A stretch of DNA of 64,000 nt from Enterococcus silesiacus (GTDB lineage Bacteria > Bacillota > Bacilli > Lactobacillales > Enterococcaceae): positions 2,604,001 to 2,668,000 of the forward strand of contig CP013614.1 in the NCBI GenBank assembly GCA_001465115.1. The letters are read 5' to 3'. This document shows positions 45,479-55,412 of the stretch, piece after piece; the first letter of the stretch is position 1, and every line of letters begins with the position of its first letter. The position numbers were made by a program, and so were the translations under genes. The notes under the pieces were generated by a model. That model was not told where the DNA came from. It searched no databases and saw nothing but the letters and a program-made list of their open reading frames with translations.

Positions 45479-46168
45479 TCAAATATTCAACATATATCCC
45501 TTAGATCGCACCGTTTTTATAAAAATTGGTTTCTTGACATTCTTCTCGATTTTTCTTCTCAAATGATAGATAATATTTGCGATTCGATACTGCTTGTTTT
45601 CTGTTGTCTCTGTTTTCCACAATTCTTGGTAAATCGTCTCATAGATAACCGCAGTTCCTTGATGTCTTAATAATAATTCCATCATTTGAAATTCTAATTT
45701 TGTTAAAACGATTTCTTCATTTCCTTCTATCATCACACTAACATTCGTTGGGATCAGTTTAAGTAACTCATCACTATGATGATTTTCTGTTTCACTGCCC
45801 TTCTTGACCTGAAGTTGTTTGATTCTTAGCATTGAGTTTTCCATAATAAAAGCAATTTCTTTTGCTTCCCTGCTCAAATCAAAAACTTCATCCGCTCCTA
45901 GTTGTAAATAAACTAACTTGCCAACTGATTGATCTGCAACTGTCATGACCCAGATATAACAAGTTGATCTCTGTCTTATCTTAGAGATCAATTCACAGAT
46001 CCTACTTAAATCACTAATATTTTCTTCTAGAATGATAACTGCATCAAAGCTTTCTAGTAACTCTAAATTCTCTGTTATTTCAATAATTGTATGTTTTTCT
46101 TTAATTTCCTCTATGTCGATTCTATTTTCCGCAGTATTTCCTAAAGAAAGCATGCCTATGTTACACAT
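45479..46168 (-). CDS. winged-helix (OmpR-type) regulator with degenerate receiver
   Basis: This 229-residue protein ends in an OmpR/PhoB-type DNA-binding domain (LTKLEFQMMELLLRHQGTAV, then ANIIYHLRRKIEKN and RTVRSKGYMLNI-like wing). The N-terminal half has the length of a receiver, but the site of phosphorylation is not obvious: the strand reads FDAVIILEENISDL and the usual N-terminal acidic pair is missing. No histidine kinase is nearby. Regulators of this type are found beside WxL clusters in enterococci, so it probably controls the operon that begins 87 bases downstream. It is divergent from the Mga-like gene at 46408. Confidence 0.85.
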   Translation of the reverse strand: MCNIGMLSLGNTAENRIDIEEIKEKHTIIEITENLELLESFDAVIILEENISDLSRICELISKIRQRSTCYIWVMTVADQSVGKLVYLQLGADEVFDLSREAKEIAFIMENSMLRIKQLQVKKGSETENHHSDELLKLIPTNVSVMIEGNEEIVLTKLEFQMMELLLRHQGTAVIYETIYQELWKTETTENKQYRIANIIYHLRRKIEKNVKKPIFIKTVRSKGYMLNI

Positions 46169-46407
46169 TATTATCCTCTGCTCCTTTTTCTATGTATTAT
46201 GTATTTTTTTATAATATATTTTTTTTATATCAAACCTTCAAAAATAATAATATAATATTTTGTTTTATTTTGTTTTCGATATCATCTTCTCCCGAAGAAG
46301 TTATTGAAATCCCGACAATATTTTTTGAAAAAATGCTAATAATATACGCTTAGTAAATATCCATGTTATGATAGTCTCAAGATTTTGAAAGGAGTTGTTA
46401 AAACGAC
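46169..46407. other. AT-rich divergent control region
   Basis: The 239 bases between the winged-helix and Mga-like genes are extremely AT-rich. TATGAT at about 46366 could be a -10 element for the Mga-like gene, but no matching -35 is seen. No clear operator was recognised. Confidence 0.35.
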
Positions 46408-47898
46408 ATGGAAACTGTTTTTATGAAGAAGAATGAAACCCTTCGTTTTGAGCTATTAAAGCAACTTCTCTATGCTAAAGCTGGTACCACAACACAGCAA
46501 ATGATGGACTCATTCAATATTTCCAGCAAAACTTTTTATCGTTACAAAAAGCAACTCGTTGATGATTTAGACACTGTATTTATACATGGACAAGTCACAA
46601 TCAAGAAAAGGAAGCTCTTTTATATCGTTGAATTGGCTCCTTCATTGACTTTTAGCTACGTCCTTGACTCTATGAGACTGTATTACATAAGAATCTCACA
46701 AAAATTTTCGATCCTTGAAGCGCTTTTAAAACGACATTATATTTCTGTTGAGGCATTAGCTCAGGATTTGAACTTAAGTCCCTCTCATGTTTATTCAAAT
46801 TTAACGTTTTTAAATAAACTACTGCGTCCTTTTGATTTGACTATTTCTTTTTCTCCTTCTATCTACAAAACAAATTTTCAAGGAGCTGAACTAAATATTC
46901 GTGCATTAGGATTCGTTTTGTTCTGGAATGTTTATAAAGGGGTAGAATGGCCTTTCGAAAAAACTCCAAGTTCTTACCAAACACTTCCACTAGCTGTAAA
47001 TGATCAAAGACTTTCGCCTTCACAACAAACTAGACTTAGATATTTTCAAAATGTCACCTACTGGCGTGCGTTGTATAGGAAAAAAAGCTTGACCCTATCA
47101 CAAGAGTTTAAGGACTATCTTGTCTATTTTGAAACTGTCGCACCTACTAAACTATTTTCAAGTTTAGAAAATGTAGATCTTGAGCAAGTCAATGAGAAAG
47201 ATGAAGCCTATTTCTTCGGTTTTCTATCAAGATTCCTTATCGCAAATATTGATTCAGTTGAAGAAAGACAAGTGATTACCCAATCACTTGCCCAGTCGAA
47301 GTTACCATTAGCTGAGTTGACCACATGTACTTTAGACAAACTTTTAGCTAAGTATAAAGTGAGACTATCCTCTGATAGTTATCTGGAAAATTACTATTTG
47401 TTGATTATTTGCTTGATTTATATTCGTTTTATTGGCATCAATTTCAGAAAATTTCTCGTCGATGATACGACTGTCTCTAAAGCGAACTGGTTTTCTTCTG
47501 ATGAATCGTCTTATCGTTCTTTCGTAAAAGAGACACTAGGCAAAGAACCTTTGTTACGCAAACATATGAATGCTGGTCTTGTCTCTTTTATGGCAAAATT
47601 TTTTAACTCTATTTTGAAAAGTGGAGAGAGGGAGGCTAAGTTACTGATCTTCATTCAGCATTCTAACAATCATTTTATTTATGACTTTGTTAAGAATAAT
47701 CTACTCACCATTTTTGGGGATTCAACATTAGAATTTACTTTTGATGTAGATGACGCCGATGTGATTATTTCTGATGCTTTCGAAGGAGAAGATTCTAACG
47801 AAAGAACCTTTCACTTTGAACATTCCCATGATCAAATCTCTTGGAGAGAGCTAATTCTTTTTATCAGTGGGAAGATTTATGCTTTGCATAATGCTTAA
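46408..47898 (+). CDS. Mga-like helix-turn-helix regulator
   Basis: This 496-residue protein has the layout of Mga/AtxA virulence regulators: an N-terminal helix-turn-helix (TTQQMMDSFNISSKTFYRYK, about residues 30-50), a second HTH (SVEALAQDLNLSPSHVYSNL), a central PRD-like helical region, and an EIIB-like C-terminus (LLIFIQHSNNHFIYDFVKNN). Such proteins activate surface-protein genes and may respond to sugar supply through PTS phosphorylation. The ATG at 46408 is about 12 bases from AGGAG; another ATG at 46423 is possible. It converges with a second regulator of the same type at 47929. Confidence 0.86.
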   Translation: METVFMKKNETLRFELLKQLLYAKAGTTTQQMMDSFNISSKTFYRYKKQLVDDLDTVFIHGQVTIKKRKLFYIVELAPSLTFSYVLDSMRLYYIRISQKFSILEALLKRHYISVEALAQDLNLSPSHVYSNLTFLNKLLRPFDLTISFSPSIYKTNFQGAELNIRALGFVLFWNVYKGVEWPFEKTPSSYQTLPLAVNDQRLSPSQQTRLRYFQNVTYWRALYRKKSLTLSQEFKDYLVYFETVAPTKLFSSLENVDLEQVNEKDEAYFFGFLSRFLIANIDSVEERQVITQSLAQSKLPLAELTTCTLDKLLAKYKVRLSSDSYLENYYLLIICLIYIRFIGINFRKFLVDDTTVSKANWFSSDESSYRSFVKETLGKEPLLRKHMNAGLVSFMAKFFNSILKSGEREAKLLIFIQHSNNHFIYDFVKNNLLTIFGDSTLEFTFDVDDADVIISDAFEGEDSNERTFHFEHSHDQISWRELILFISGKIYALHNA

Positions 47899-47928
47899 GC
47901 AATGTTCATTTTTGAAATCGCTGATTCT

Positions 47929-49443
47929 CTAACTTAAATACAAGTGGCGATCATCGTAGTGTTCAACGATTTTTTTCACTATTTCTTCTAGCAACAAGTC
48001 CAAATCTGAACTGTTTGAAAAAGAAGAAATGAATATTTCCTTGGCCTTGTCACTTTTTTCCGTTAGTTCGGTATCTGTCACAATAATATCCGGTGAACTA
48101 AGTTGGTTTTGGACAAATTCTATCTTATCGCTAAAAAGTAATTCGATTTTTTGCGATATGATAGGGCCTACAAATACTTTAGAATTTTGAATTAGAATAC
48201 GTACTTTAGGTAACTCAACGTGCATAAATTTCACTAAAATTGTATATGTAACGAGATAGACGTAATCAGTCAATGTCTCTTGTGACGTATTTTTTTTAAT
48301 CGATTTAAAAAAAGAACCATATTCTGTTTTCGTGATTAGCTCTTCAATAACGGTTTGAATATTCTTTTGGATTTTTTTCTCAGTCGGATCTGCATAGAAA
48401 AAATTTTTTTCATCATAAACGTAATAAAACAGCTTCGGATCAATAAAGCACGTCTCCATCAACAAATGCATCATATCTAGCTCTTTTCTAAGTTTCCAAT
48501 AAAGTGGCGGTGTGCTGCTTCCTTGAAAGAAAGTCTCAATCAGCTTTTCAGCTAATATGTGACTATATTTCACTAATTTAAAATTCTCCTCATTAAAAAA
48601 ATTCTGATGTGCTTCGATCACAAATCCTTCTCCATCTACCAAACGTTCCTTATAAAGCAATAACAAAGCAGCACCTGTTTCATCCCAAGACTGTTGTTCT
48701 GGACGATTTTTCTTTAAGTGAAAATACTCAAAAAATACCTTTGTGTAAATTCCATCCTGAAATCGCTCAGATAAGACCGTTAAAATAGACTTTTTCATCA
48801 CTTTTTTTTGGCTGATACGAACAATACAAATATAGAGTAATAAACAGATCTGTCTTTTTCTTATGCAATTCATATTTTCCCAACCAGCTATTCTCTCCCC
48901 AAAGTATTCTTCCATCTCTTTATACACCTCTTGATCAAATGCCCAAATATTGGACGCATTCGAAAAAAATAAAAAAAAGAAATTTCTGATTCTTAACTCG
49001 TCACCTCTTATTTCGTTCGTTCTAGTTAAACTTAAATCACATTGATTCAATATTTTTTGTAGTTTTCTTCGATGACGAGAAAATGTCGCAGGGCTGATGA
49101 ACTCGATATCACAAAAAGTGATTGCATCGATTTTCTCCATTAAAAAAATATGTTTGATCATCTTATATAAAATGGAGTGCTTCAACTGATTATTACTAAT
49201 ACTTACTATGTCTAGATTATTCGCATAAACACCTTGTATCGTTTGATTTATGTAATAAACCTCAAATTGCTCTTTGGAAACATCCAATTCCTGTTCAAAT
49301 TGTTTGATGATCATTGAAACTGTTTTCTTTGAAAGATTTGTCGCTTTCGCAATTTCTGCTAGACTTACCTCTCTTCTTTGATTATCTATATAGCTCAAGA
49401 CATTTATACGTCTATCATAAATATCGTCCAAAAAAATCCGCAC
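47929..49443 (-). CDS. Mga-like helix-turn-helix regulator
   Basis: This 504-residue protein resembles the one at 46408: N-terminal HTH (SLAEIAKATNLSKKTVSMII, about residues 28-47), a long helical centre, and an EIIB-like end (KVRILIQNSKVFVGPIISQK, DIIVTDTEL). The GTG start follows GAAGGTG. It is divergent from the M60-WxL protease gene across a 636-base region containing an inverted repeat, so it is the best candidate to control that gene. The two Mga-like genes are diverged, so they are not a recent duplication. Confidence 0.86.
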   Translation of the reverse strand: MRIFLDDIYDRRINVLSYIDNQRREVSLAEIAKATNLSKKTVSMIIKQFEQELDVSKEQFEVYYINQTIQGVYANNLDIVSISNNQLKHSILYKMIKHIFLMEKIDAITFCDIEFISPATFSRHRRKLQKILNQCDLSLTRTNEIRGDELRIRNFFFLFFSNASNIWAFDQEVYKEMEEYFGERIAGWENMNCIRKRQICLLLYICIVRISQKKVMKKSILTVLSERFQDGIYTKVFFEYFHLKKNRPEQQSWDETGAALLLLYKERLVDGEGFVIEAHQNFFNEENFKLVKYSHILAEKLIETFFQGSSTPPLYWKLRKELDMMHLLMETCFIDPKLFYYVYDEKNFFYADPTEKKIQKNIQTVIEELITKTEYGSFFKSIKKNTSQETLTDYVYLVTYTILVKFMHVELPKVRILIQNSKVFVGPIISQKIELLFSDKIEFVQNQLSSPDIIVTDTELTEKSDKAKEIFISSFSNSSDLDLLLEEIVKKIVEHYDDRHLYLS

Positions 49444-50079
49444 ACGTATTCACCTTCTTTTTATCATCTTTATTTCTTTTTTCAATATTTTCAACAACGT
49501 TATTATCATAACTGTTTCTAATTTTTGTTTTTTCCTTTCTTTTCCTCCACTTGAGAAGTTTTTGAAATAACAACTATTTATATTAAATTATTTTTTATAT
49601 TTTTTATTACTTCATTAAGTCTATTTTTTAGACAAAAAAAAAGAATGTCCCCTTATTAAAATCAACTATGATCAGAACAAACACATTTAAACCTAGTACT
49701 ATCAAGAATTAATAGTAAATAGATTCTTCTTTCACTGAAATAATTAGATTTTATTTTTTTCTCATTTTCATTGTTTTTTTATATCTAAACGCAAAAAAAA
49801 CAGGAATAAACAATCCCCCCTTGCCAAGCTAGTGTATATCTGGTTTCAAAACAATAGCAACACTTGTTCTGTATTGCTCTCAACTAAACAGAACATGCCA
49901 TTTACTCCAAATAATATTTCTAGACTTACTTTCTATTTTTCCTTCCCACAAAAGCTTATTTGAAAGAAATTCCTTTTTAAAAGATATATAATGTTATTTA
50001 ATGAATTATTGTCAAAAAAATATATTAACGTTCATCGTACGTCTTAATTTACAACAGAACGACAAGGAGAATGATTTAA
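49444..50079. other. large AT-rich control region of the M60-WxL gene
   Basis: No gene is supportable in these 636 bases. The region holds long A and T tracts, a TATAAT at 49987-49992 without a good -35 (the nearest TTGAAA is 21 bases away), and an inverted repeat at 49865-49895. This fits an activator-dependent promoter. Confidence 0.5.
49865..49895. promoter_or_regulatory. inverted repeat, candidate activator site
   Basis: TGTTCTGT and ACAGAACA are perfect 8-base arms separated by 15 bases, about 90 bases upstream of the TATAAT at 49987. Confidence 0.45.
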
Positions 50080-53000
50080 TTGAACATTAAATTACAGCAC
50101 TTATTTTGGTTACTTATTCTAGCCATTCTTACAAACGTAATGTTTGTCTCGGATAGCGTTTACGCCGAATCAACTGATCTACTTAAAATGACGATCATTC
50201 CTCGAGGAGATGCAAAAAATGACGAGAGAAAAGAGCAACGCTCACATACCCATACATCCTTTGAACCTACAGGTGTTTTTTTGCCAAAGGATGAAGAGAT
50301 CATCATTTATGTCGATGAGACACCCGAAAATTTAGAATTGTATGTTGGTCAATGGGGAAACTATACTAATGTTGTTGGCCTGACTGATGGAAACCTTCAG
50401 TTCAATTCTGGAAAATTGAAACTCAAAAAAGGAGAGAATCGCTTCACCAATACTTTAACGGGCGGAATGGTCTATCTAGTCAATTCTTCTACAACGCAGA
50501 CTGTTCATGCTAGTCTATCTAAAAACATCAATGTTCCTTATTTTATTCAAGGAGAAACTTCTATCGAAGAATTTAAAGCTTCACTAGAGCTCTTTAGTGA
50601 TGTTCCTTTTATGGAATTTGTAAACAATGACGCGATTGCTACAATCCGCATGGATCGGGCAAAAGATATTTTTCTGCAAGGAGAACAAGCCAATCGGTTT
50701 ATGACGTATGTCTCCCAAGCTATTCAGCTAGAAAACGAAGCTGCCGGACTTGACTTTAATGGCAGTGGGATTACTAAAAAAGCCCAACAGCGTGTTCATA
50801 TCGCCAATCCTACAAGTGGAGCTGGGAAATTTTACTGTACAGACTATTTTTTAGCGATACATAGTGCTACAACAGGGGATCGGGAAGTCTTTAGTTCTGG
50901 CGATAATATGACCAACTGGGGACTATTCCATGAGATTGGTCACTCTTATCAAAATATGTATTATACCTGGGATGATATGGGGGAAGTTACTGTCAATATT
51001 TATTCAGATCATGTCCAAAAACATCTCACTGGTAATAATAGCCCCTACGACGCTATCATGAGTCCTAATAACAAAAATAATAAATATAGAGAAAAAGTGG
51101 CTCGCTATTTTACCAACCTAGAAAATGATCCTTTATGGGACTTGAATGCAGAAATAGCAAAATATCCCACTGATTTTCATTTTGCTGCTTTAGGGATGTT
51201 TGTTACCTTACCTAGAACATTTGGCTATGACTTTTACCCTGAGCTTAATAAGTTATATCGAGCTACTCCGGTCTCTCAATTACCAGTTACTAGTGATGAG
51301 AAAAAGCAATTTTTCATTATTATGACTTCAAAAATAGCCAATCGAGATTTGACTCCTTATTTTGATTTTTGGCATTTTAAGATAGATGATGATACGAAAC
51401 AAACGTTAGCTAATCTTCATTTACCGACACTAGAGAAGGAAATTTGGAAAGATATCCTAGCAACTGAACAAGAAGAAAAGGACGGAACGTATCGCATTTC
51501 AGATAGATCTTATACATTACCTTATGCTGATTTAGATTCTACTATTCCAGTTATTACGACCCGTTTTGAAGATCTAAATCGCTTTTCTTTAGAAAAATAT
51601 TTTTCTAATCTTCATTCAGAACCAATTGCTTCTCCCGTTCACTATCTTAAAAGTGATATTGCTGATCCAACAAATTTTAGTATCCAAGATGGTTATGCCT
51701 ATTTTGAAAATGATCGGTTGATCACCAATAGATTAAATGTCCAAACACAAATCATCCCCAATAATACGTATGTCATGTCTGGTCAAAATGGTTCTTATGC
51801 TGCTATAGACTATGATCCTAGTACCCAAGAGTTGGTTGCTGTCGGAAACCTCAAGCAAATTTTGCAAAATATACCAAATAATATTTATCCTAAAGTAACC
51901 GTTTATAGTGCACAGATGACAGAGAAAAAACTTTACGCTGAAGGATATGGTAGAGATACAGGCCTTGCTTTTGCTAATAAATTAAATAAGTTCAAAGTAG
52001 CGGAAAATGATATTATAGAGATTTATCATCGAGAATCAACCAAACGCGTGTCCCGCTATATAAATGGTACAAAGGTTATAACAAACAAAGATACGTATTA
52101 TTACATCATTACTCCTAGTGGTTGGAAAGAACTTGATTTCGCTCCTGTAGTCCAATGGAAACAAACAGAATTTCCTATTGCAAAAACCTTGACGACAGAT
52201 GATTTCATTGCGAGTTACACTAATCCTGTTAACGGCGATATTACCTTTTCCTTTGGCGCAACACTTCCTACACAAAGCATTAAACAAGGGCAAACGTTAT
52301 CCAGTTATCTTAGTCAGACTATATCAATCAAAGCTCAAAACAGTCTGTTTGGAGGTGTTGGGGATTATACGATTCCTTTCAATTATTACTTTGAGGATAC
52401 AATCGTTATTCCTAGACACGGAGGATACGGTACACTTTTGACTTTTGACAAAGACAATAAAAAGCTCATTGCCCAAGGATCTGATCCTTACACCATGAAC
52501 GGATCAGATCCTTCAACGAAACCTTTGCTCAATATGACAGTCACTTATCTGAATAAAGAGAAAACGCCCACACAAATAGAGGTAAAGAACAGTACCCGAG
52601 CGAATGCGTTTACTAAGATGATCAATGATCAAAATATTACGTTGGAAACAGGCGATGTGATAGAGATTACACATGCTAGAGTCAATCAAGAGGCGATTTC
52701 TCTCGATGCGGATAGCCAACAATATGTTACAAAAGCCTTAACAGCATTTGTTGAGGGGGAAAAACACGAGACCTTCAGTGGACCTACTCAATACTTTTTA
52801 GTGACAGATAAGGGCTTGAAATTATACGAAAATCCAGATGAGATAGTTGGTAACGTCACCGTCAATTATGTAGACGATCAGAACACTCCCATCCATAAAT
52901 CAGATGTTTTAACTGGGAAAATCGGCGCAACTTACGCAACAACACCTAAAGATATTGAAGGTTATGTTTTAAAAGAAACACCTGAAAATAATACAGGTAT

Positions 53001-53541
53001 CTTCAATGTAAATGATCAAGCCGTTACCTATGTTTACACCAAAGACGGAACATTATCCCTCGATTTTGTTCCAGCTATCAGTTTTGGGACTCATCCGATT
53101 TCAGGAAAAACAATGAATATTACCGCTGAAAAGTTGCCTGAACCAGCGTATTATATTCAAATTACAGATACTAGAACAGCACCTGGAAATTGGCTTTTAC
53201 AAGTACAACAAAGCCAACAATTCAAAACATCTAACAATGACGTTTTAGCTGGAGCACTTTTTTCAATCTCGAATATCTACGCTGAAAAGAAAACCGATGG
53301 CACGAAAGTACCCTCTGTTATAAATTCAGATTTCACTTTAACGTTTGATGAACATGATCAAGGCTCTAATCAAAATGTTTTAACAGCTAAATCTGGCGAA
53401 GGTAGCGGTACTTGGCGTTTTTACTTTAATGAGCAAACAAGTGATACTCCTAGTATCCATCTATTCGTTCCTGAAACAGCCAACAAAACGATTGGTTCAT
53501 TTTCTAGTGAACTCCTTTGGACATTATCAACCATCCCTTAA
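50080..53541 (+). CDS. M60/enhancin-type metalloprotease with MucBP and WxL domains
   Basis: This 1153-residue secreted protein has a signal peptide (residues 1-29, cleavage after SVYA), a peptidase M60 domain (about 40-470) with zinc motif His284-Glu285-x-x-His288 in LFHEIGHSYQN and a further Glu302 in MGEVTVN, two similar modules (about 560-680 and 770-915; YAAIDYDPSTQELVAVG and GTLLTFDKDNKKLIAQG) like the mucin/carbohydrate-binding units of enhancins, a MucBP domain (about 924-985) and a WxL domain (about 990-1153) with NWLLQVQQSQQF and LLWTLSTIP. M60 enzymes cut mucin-type glycoproteins. The TTG start follows AAGGAGA. It would attach to the wall non-covalently through WxL, probably with the neighbouring csc proteins. 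Confidence 0.9.
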   Translation: MNIKLQHLFWLLILAILTNVMFVSDSVYAESTDLLKMTIIPRGDAKNDERKEQRSHTHTSFEPTGVFLPKDEEIIIYVDETPENLELYVGQWGNYTNVVGLTDGNLQFNSGKLKLKKGENRFTNTLTGGMVYLVNSSTTQTVHASLSKNINVPYFIQGETSIEEFKASLELFSDVPFMEFVNNDAIATIRMDRAKDIFLQGEQANRFMTYVSQAIQLENEAAGLDFNGSGITKKAQQRVHIANPTSGAGKFYCTDYFLAIHSATTGDREVFSSGDNMTNWGLFHEIGHSYQNMYYTWDDMGEVTVNIYSDHVQKHLTGNNSPYDAIMSPNNKNNKYREKVARYFTNLENDPLWDLNAEIAKYPTDFHFAALGMFVTLPRTFGYDFYPELNKLYRATPVSQLPVTSDEKKQFFIIMTSKIANRDLTPYFDFWHFKIDDDTKQTLANLHLPTLEKEIWKDILATEQEEKDGTYRISDRSYTLPYADLDSTIPVITTRFEDLNRFSLEKYFSNLHSEPIASPVHYLKSDIADPTNFSIQDGYAYFENDRLITNRLNVQTQIIPNNTYVMSGQNGSYAAIDYDPSTQELVAVGNLKQILQNIPNNIYPKVTVYSAQMTEKKLYAEGYGRDTGLAFANKLNKFKVAENDIIEIYHRESTKRVSRYINGTKVITNKDTYYYIITPSGWKELDFAPVVQWKQTEFPIAKTLTTDDFIASYTNPVNGDITFSFGATLPTQSIKQGQTLSSYLSQTISIKAQNSLFGGVGDYTIPFNYYFEDTIVIPRHGGYGTLLTFDKDNKKLIAQGSDPYTMNGSDPSTKPLLNMTVTYLNKEKTPTQIEVKNSTRANAFTKMINDQNITLETGDVIEITHARVNQEAISLDADSQQYVTKALTAFVEGEKHETFSGPTQYFLVTDKGLKLYENPDEIVGNVTVNYVDDQNTPIHKSDVLTGKIGATYATTPKDIEGYVLKETPENNTGIFNVNDQAVTYVYTKDGTLSLDFVPAISFGTHPISGKTMNITAEKLPEPAYYIQITDTRTAPGNWLLQVQQSQQFKTSNNDVLAGALFSISNIYAEKKTDGTKVPSVINSDFTLTFDEHDQGSNQNVLTAKSGEGSGTWRFYFNEQTSDTPSIHLFVPETANKTIGSFSSELLWTLSTIP

Positions 53542-53590
53542 ATAGCTTACAACTGCATCAGTTTGACTTTTGTGTGGGACATTCTTTCTA

Positions 53591-53650
53591 AAAATAGCAA
53601 ACAAACGTTTATATGAGTTAGTTACCCATATAAACGCTTGTTTGCTATTT
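53591..53650. terminator. long bidirectional terminator
   Basis: Arms of about 24 bases (AAATAGCAAACAAACGTTTA and its complement with one bulge) surround an 11-base loop between convergent genes. Confidence 0.92.
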
Positions 53651-53672
53651 CATTATAGCGACTATGACCTAT

Positions 53673-54590
53673 TTAATACGTCTCATTCAGCCTACTTATT
53701 TCGCTCCTATGCTGTTCTTTTAATACTTCTGGCGCGATCACTTTTACACCGTTACCAAACATTAATAAATATGGTAAAATCGTTTTTTGTTGGTTGGCAT
53801 AAATCCTTACATCAACAGAATCAGCTCTTACTTCGATCTCATCTTCCGTATAATAATCATATAGCTTTCCTAAGTCCTCTTTTTTAAAGCGTAATTGAAT
53901 GATCTCTTCATTTGTTTCAACGAGCCTTTTATTAGAATACTCAACAGGTTCAAAAGTTATTTTTTGAATCATAAGGTGCCGAATTCGAGTGACCTTGAAA
54001 TATCTAAATGCTTCTCGATCCTCACAATAAGAATAGATATACCAGCTCCCGTTCATCAACATCAGTTCATATGGATGAATCGTTCTTTGCGTATGGTCAC
54101 CTTTGTTGTCCACATAATCAATTATTAGCTTTTTATTTTTTTTTAGCGCAAGATTGATGTCATTGATTTTTCGTTTTGTTTCTATTTCAATTTCCGGGCG
54201 ATGCATCGTTGGTGATTCAAAGGAAAATTGTCTTTTGAATTGCCCTTTTTGATTGGCTTTTTCCTGTATTAATGTAATTTTTTCTTTGATCGTGTTTTGT
54301 TGATCAGAAATTCCAAATAACCCTTCTTGGACATTCAATGCATTTAGGATATCTTGCTTTTCTTCTCCACTATAGGTATATGTTCGCAATTTAAAAGAAT
54401 CCACTAGAGAAAAACCACCATGACGGCCTGGGTGAGAAACAATCGGAAAACCGGCTAATTCAATCGTTTCGATATCTCTAAAAATTGTTCTTTTAGTCAC
54501 TTCAAAACGTTGCGCTAATTGAGCCGTTGAAACGATCTCATTTTCTAAAAGCAAAACGATGATCGCTAATATTCGTTCGATTTTCTTCAT
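53673..54590 (-). CDS. WYL domain transcriptional regulator
   Basis: This 305-residue protein has an HTH_11/DeoR-type N-terminus (IERILAIIVLLLENEIVSTA, then LAQRFEVTKRTIFRDIETIE) and a WYL ligand-binding domain (about residues 130-210; HPYELMLMNGSWYIYSYCED) with a C-terminal extension. WYL proteins sense small ligands or nucleic acids and often control stress or defence genes. The ATG at 54590 follows GGAGGAG and gives the normal N-terminus; a frame to 54632 is longer without support. It stands alone, so its target is not evident. Confidence 0.92.
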   Translation of the reverse strand: MKKIERILAIIVLLLENEIVSTAQLAQRFEVTKRTIFRDIETIELAGFPIVSHPGRHGGFSLVDSFKLRTYTYSGEEKQDILNALNVQEGLFGISDQQNTIKEKITLIQEKANQKGQFKRQFSFESPTMHRPEIEIETKRKINDINLALKKNKKLIIDYVDNKGDHTQRTIHPYELMLMNGSWYIYSYCEDREAFRYFKVTRIRHLMIQKITFEPVEYSNKRLVETNEEIIQLRFKKEDLGKLYDYYTEDEIEVRADSVDVRIYANQQKTILPYLLMFGNGVKVIAPEVLKEQHRSEISRLNETY

Positions 54591-54721
54591 ACAGTTCTCC
54601 TCCATTAATCTGAAAAAAAGATTAGCATACAAGGCTTCATCTTTTAGTGCTTTAACACTTCTAGTTTGACATGATCAGCGCGTTGTTGCTCCTTTTTTCT
54701 CAACGTTTATTCAGATTTTAA

Positions 54722-54760
54722 GGGGCTGAGATACAACTCTTCGAGTTATGTCCCAGTCCC
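54722..54760 (-). terminator. hairpin with enterococcal repeat-like sequence
   Basis: GGGGCTGAGATACAACTC pairs imperfectly with GAGTTATGTCCCAGTCCC around TTC. The GGCTGAGA end resembles the element at 42536. It may serve as terminator for the DUF1456 gene. Confidence 0.6.
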
Positions 54761-54805
54761 TTCTCTAGTCTCATTCTTATAATCACTTTTTAACTATTCA
54801 AGTCT

Positions 54806-55300
54806 TTATTCCCGATATTTGATTGCTAAACCTTTCAAGAAATTTCTGGCGTACCGGTCGCCACATTCTTTGTAGTTGCGATGCCCTTCTTTTCTTAAAA
54901 TAGCACTTAGTTCACTATCAGAAGCATAAACACCTGCAAGTCTCAATACGTCCAGCATGTCATCACTTGTAAGCGTCAGAGCAATTTTTACTTTCTTAAG
55001 CAAAACATTATTGACGTTACTCTGGCTAGTGATCAAGAATGTTGGCTTAGGTGCGACACCATTTTTCACTGGCGGCTTACCTCTTTTGTACGTGATCAAG
55101 CCGTTCAAGAAAGCCTCTAATGTACGATTATCACAGACTGCATCACGTGGAAGTTCATCTTCTTCATTTTGTTTTGTTAGTAATACCCTTAGTTCTTCTC
55201 TGGTAATCTCTAGATCACCTAGTTTAAAGATCTTGATCATATCTGTATCTTTGATATCCAATGCATAGCGCAAGCGAATCAATATATCGTTGTTATTCAT
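54806..55300 (-). CDS. DUF1456 (YehS-like) protein
   Basis: This 164-residue protein has two copies of the DUF1456 unit: ILIRLRYALDIKDTDMIKIF with FLNGLITYKRG, and LLKKVKIALTLTSDDMLDVL with FLKGLAIKYRE at the end. The family is widespread and uncharacterised; the fold is helical and probably binds nucleic acid, which is only an inference. The start follows GGAGGAGAAAG. It is followed after about 115 bases by a VOC gene on the same strand. Confidence 0.9.
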   Translation of the reverse strand: MNNNDILIRLRYALDIKDTDMIKIFKLGDLEITREELRVLLTKQNEEDELPRDAVCDNRTLEAFLNGLITYKRGKPPVKNGVAPKPTFLITSQSNVNNVLLKKVKIALTLTSDDMLDVLRLAGVYASDSELSAILRKEGHRNYKECGDRYARNFLKGLAIKYRE

Positions 55301-55412
55301 CTTTCTCCTCCAGAAAACGTATCATTATTTCTTTAGTATAAAGCTTTCTTTCAGAGAATGCATCAATTTATTGTGATTTGTTAGAATAAATAAATGATCG
55401 ATTTTAACTATA

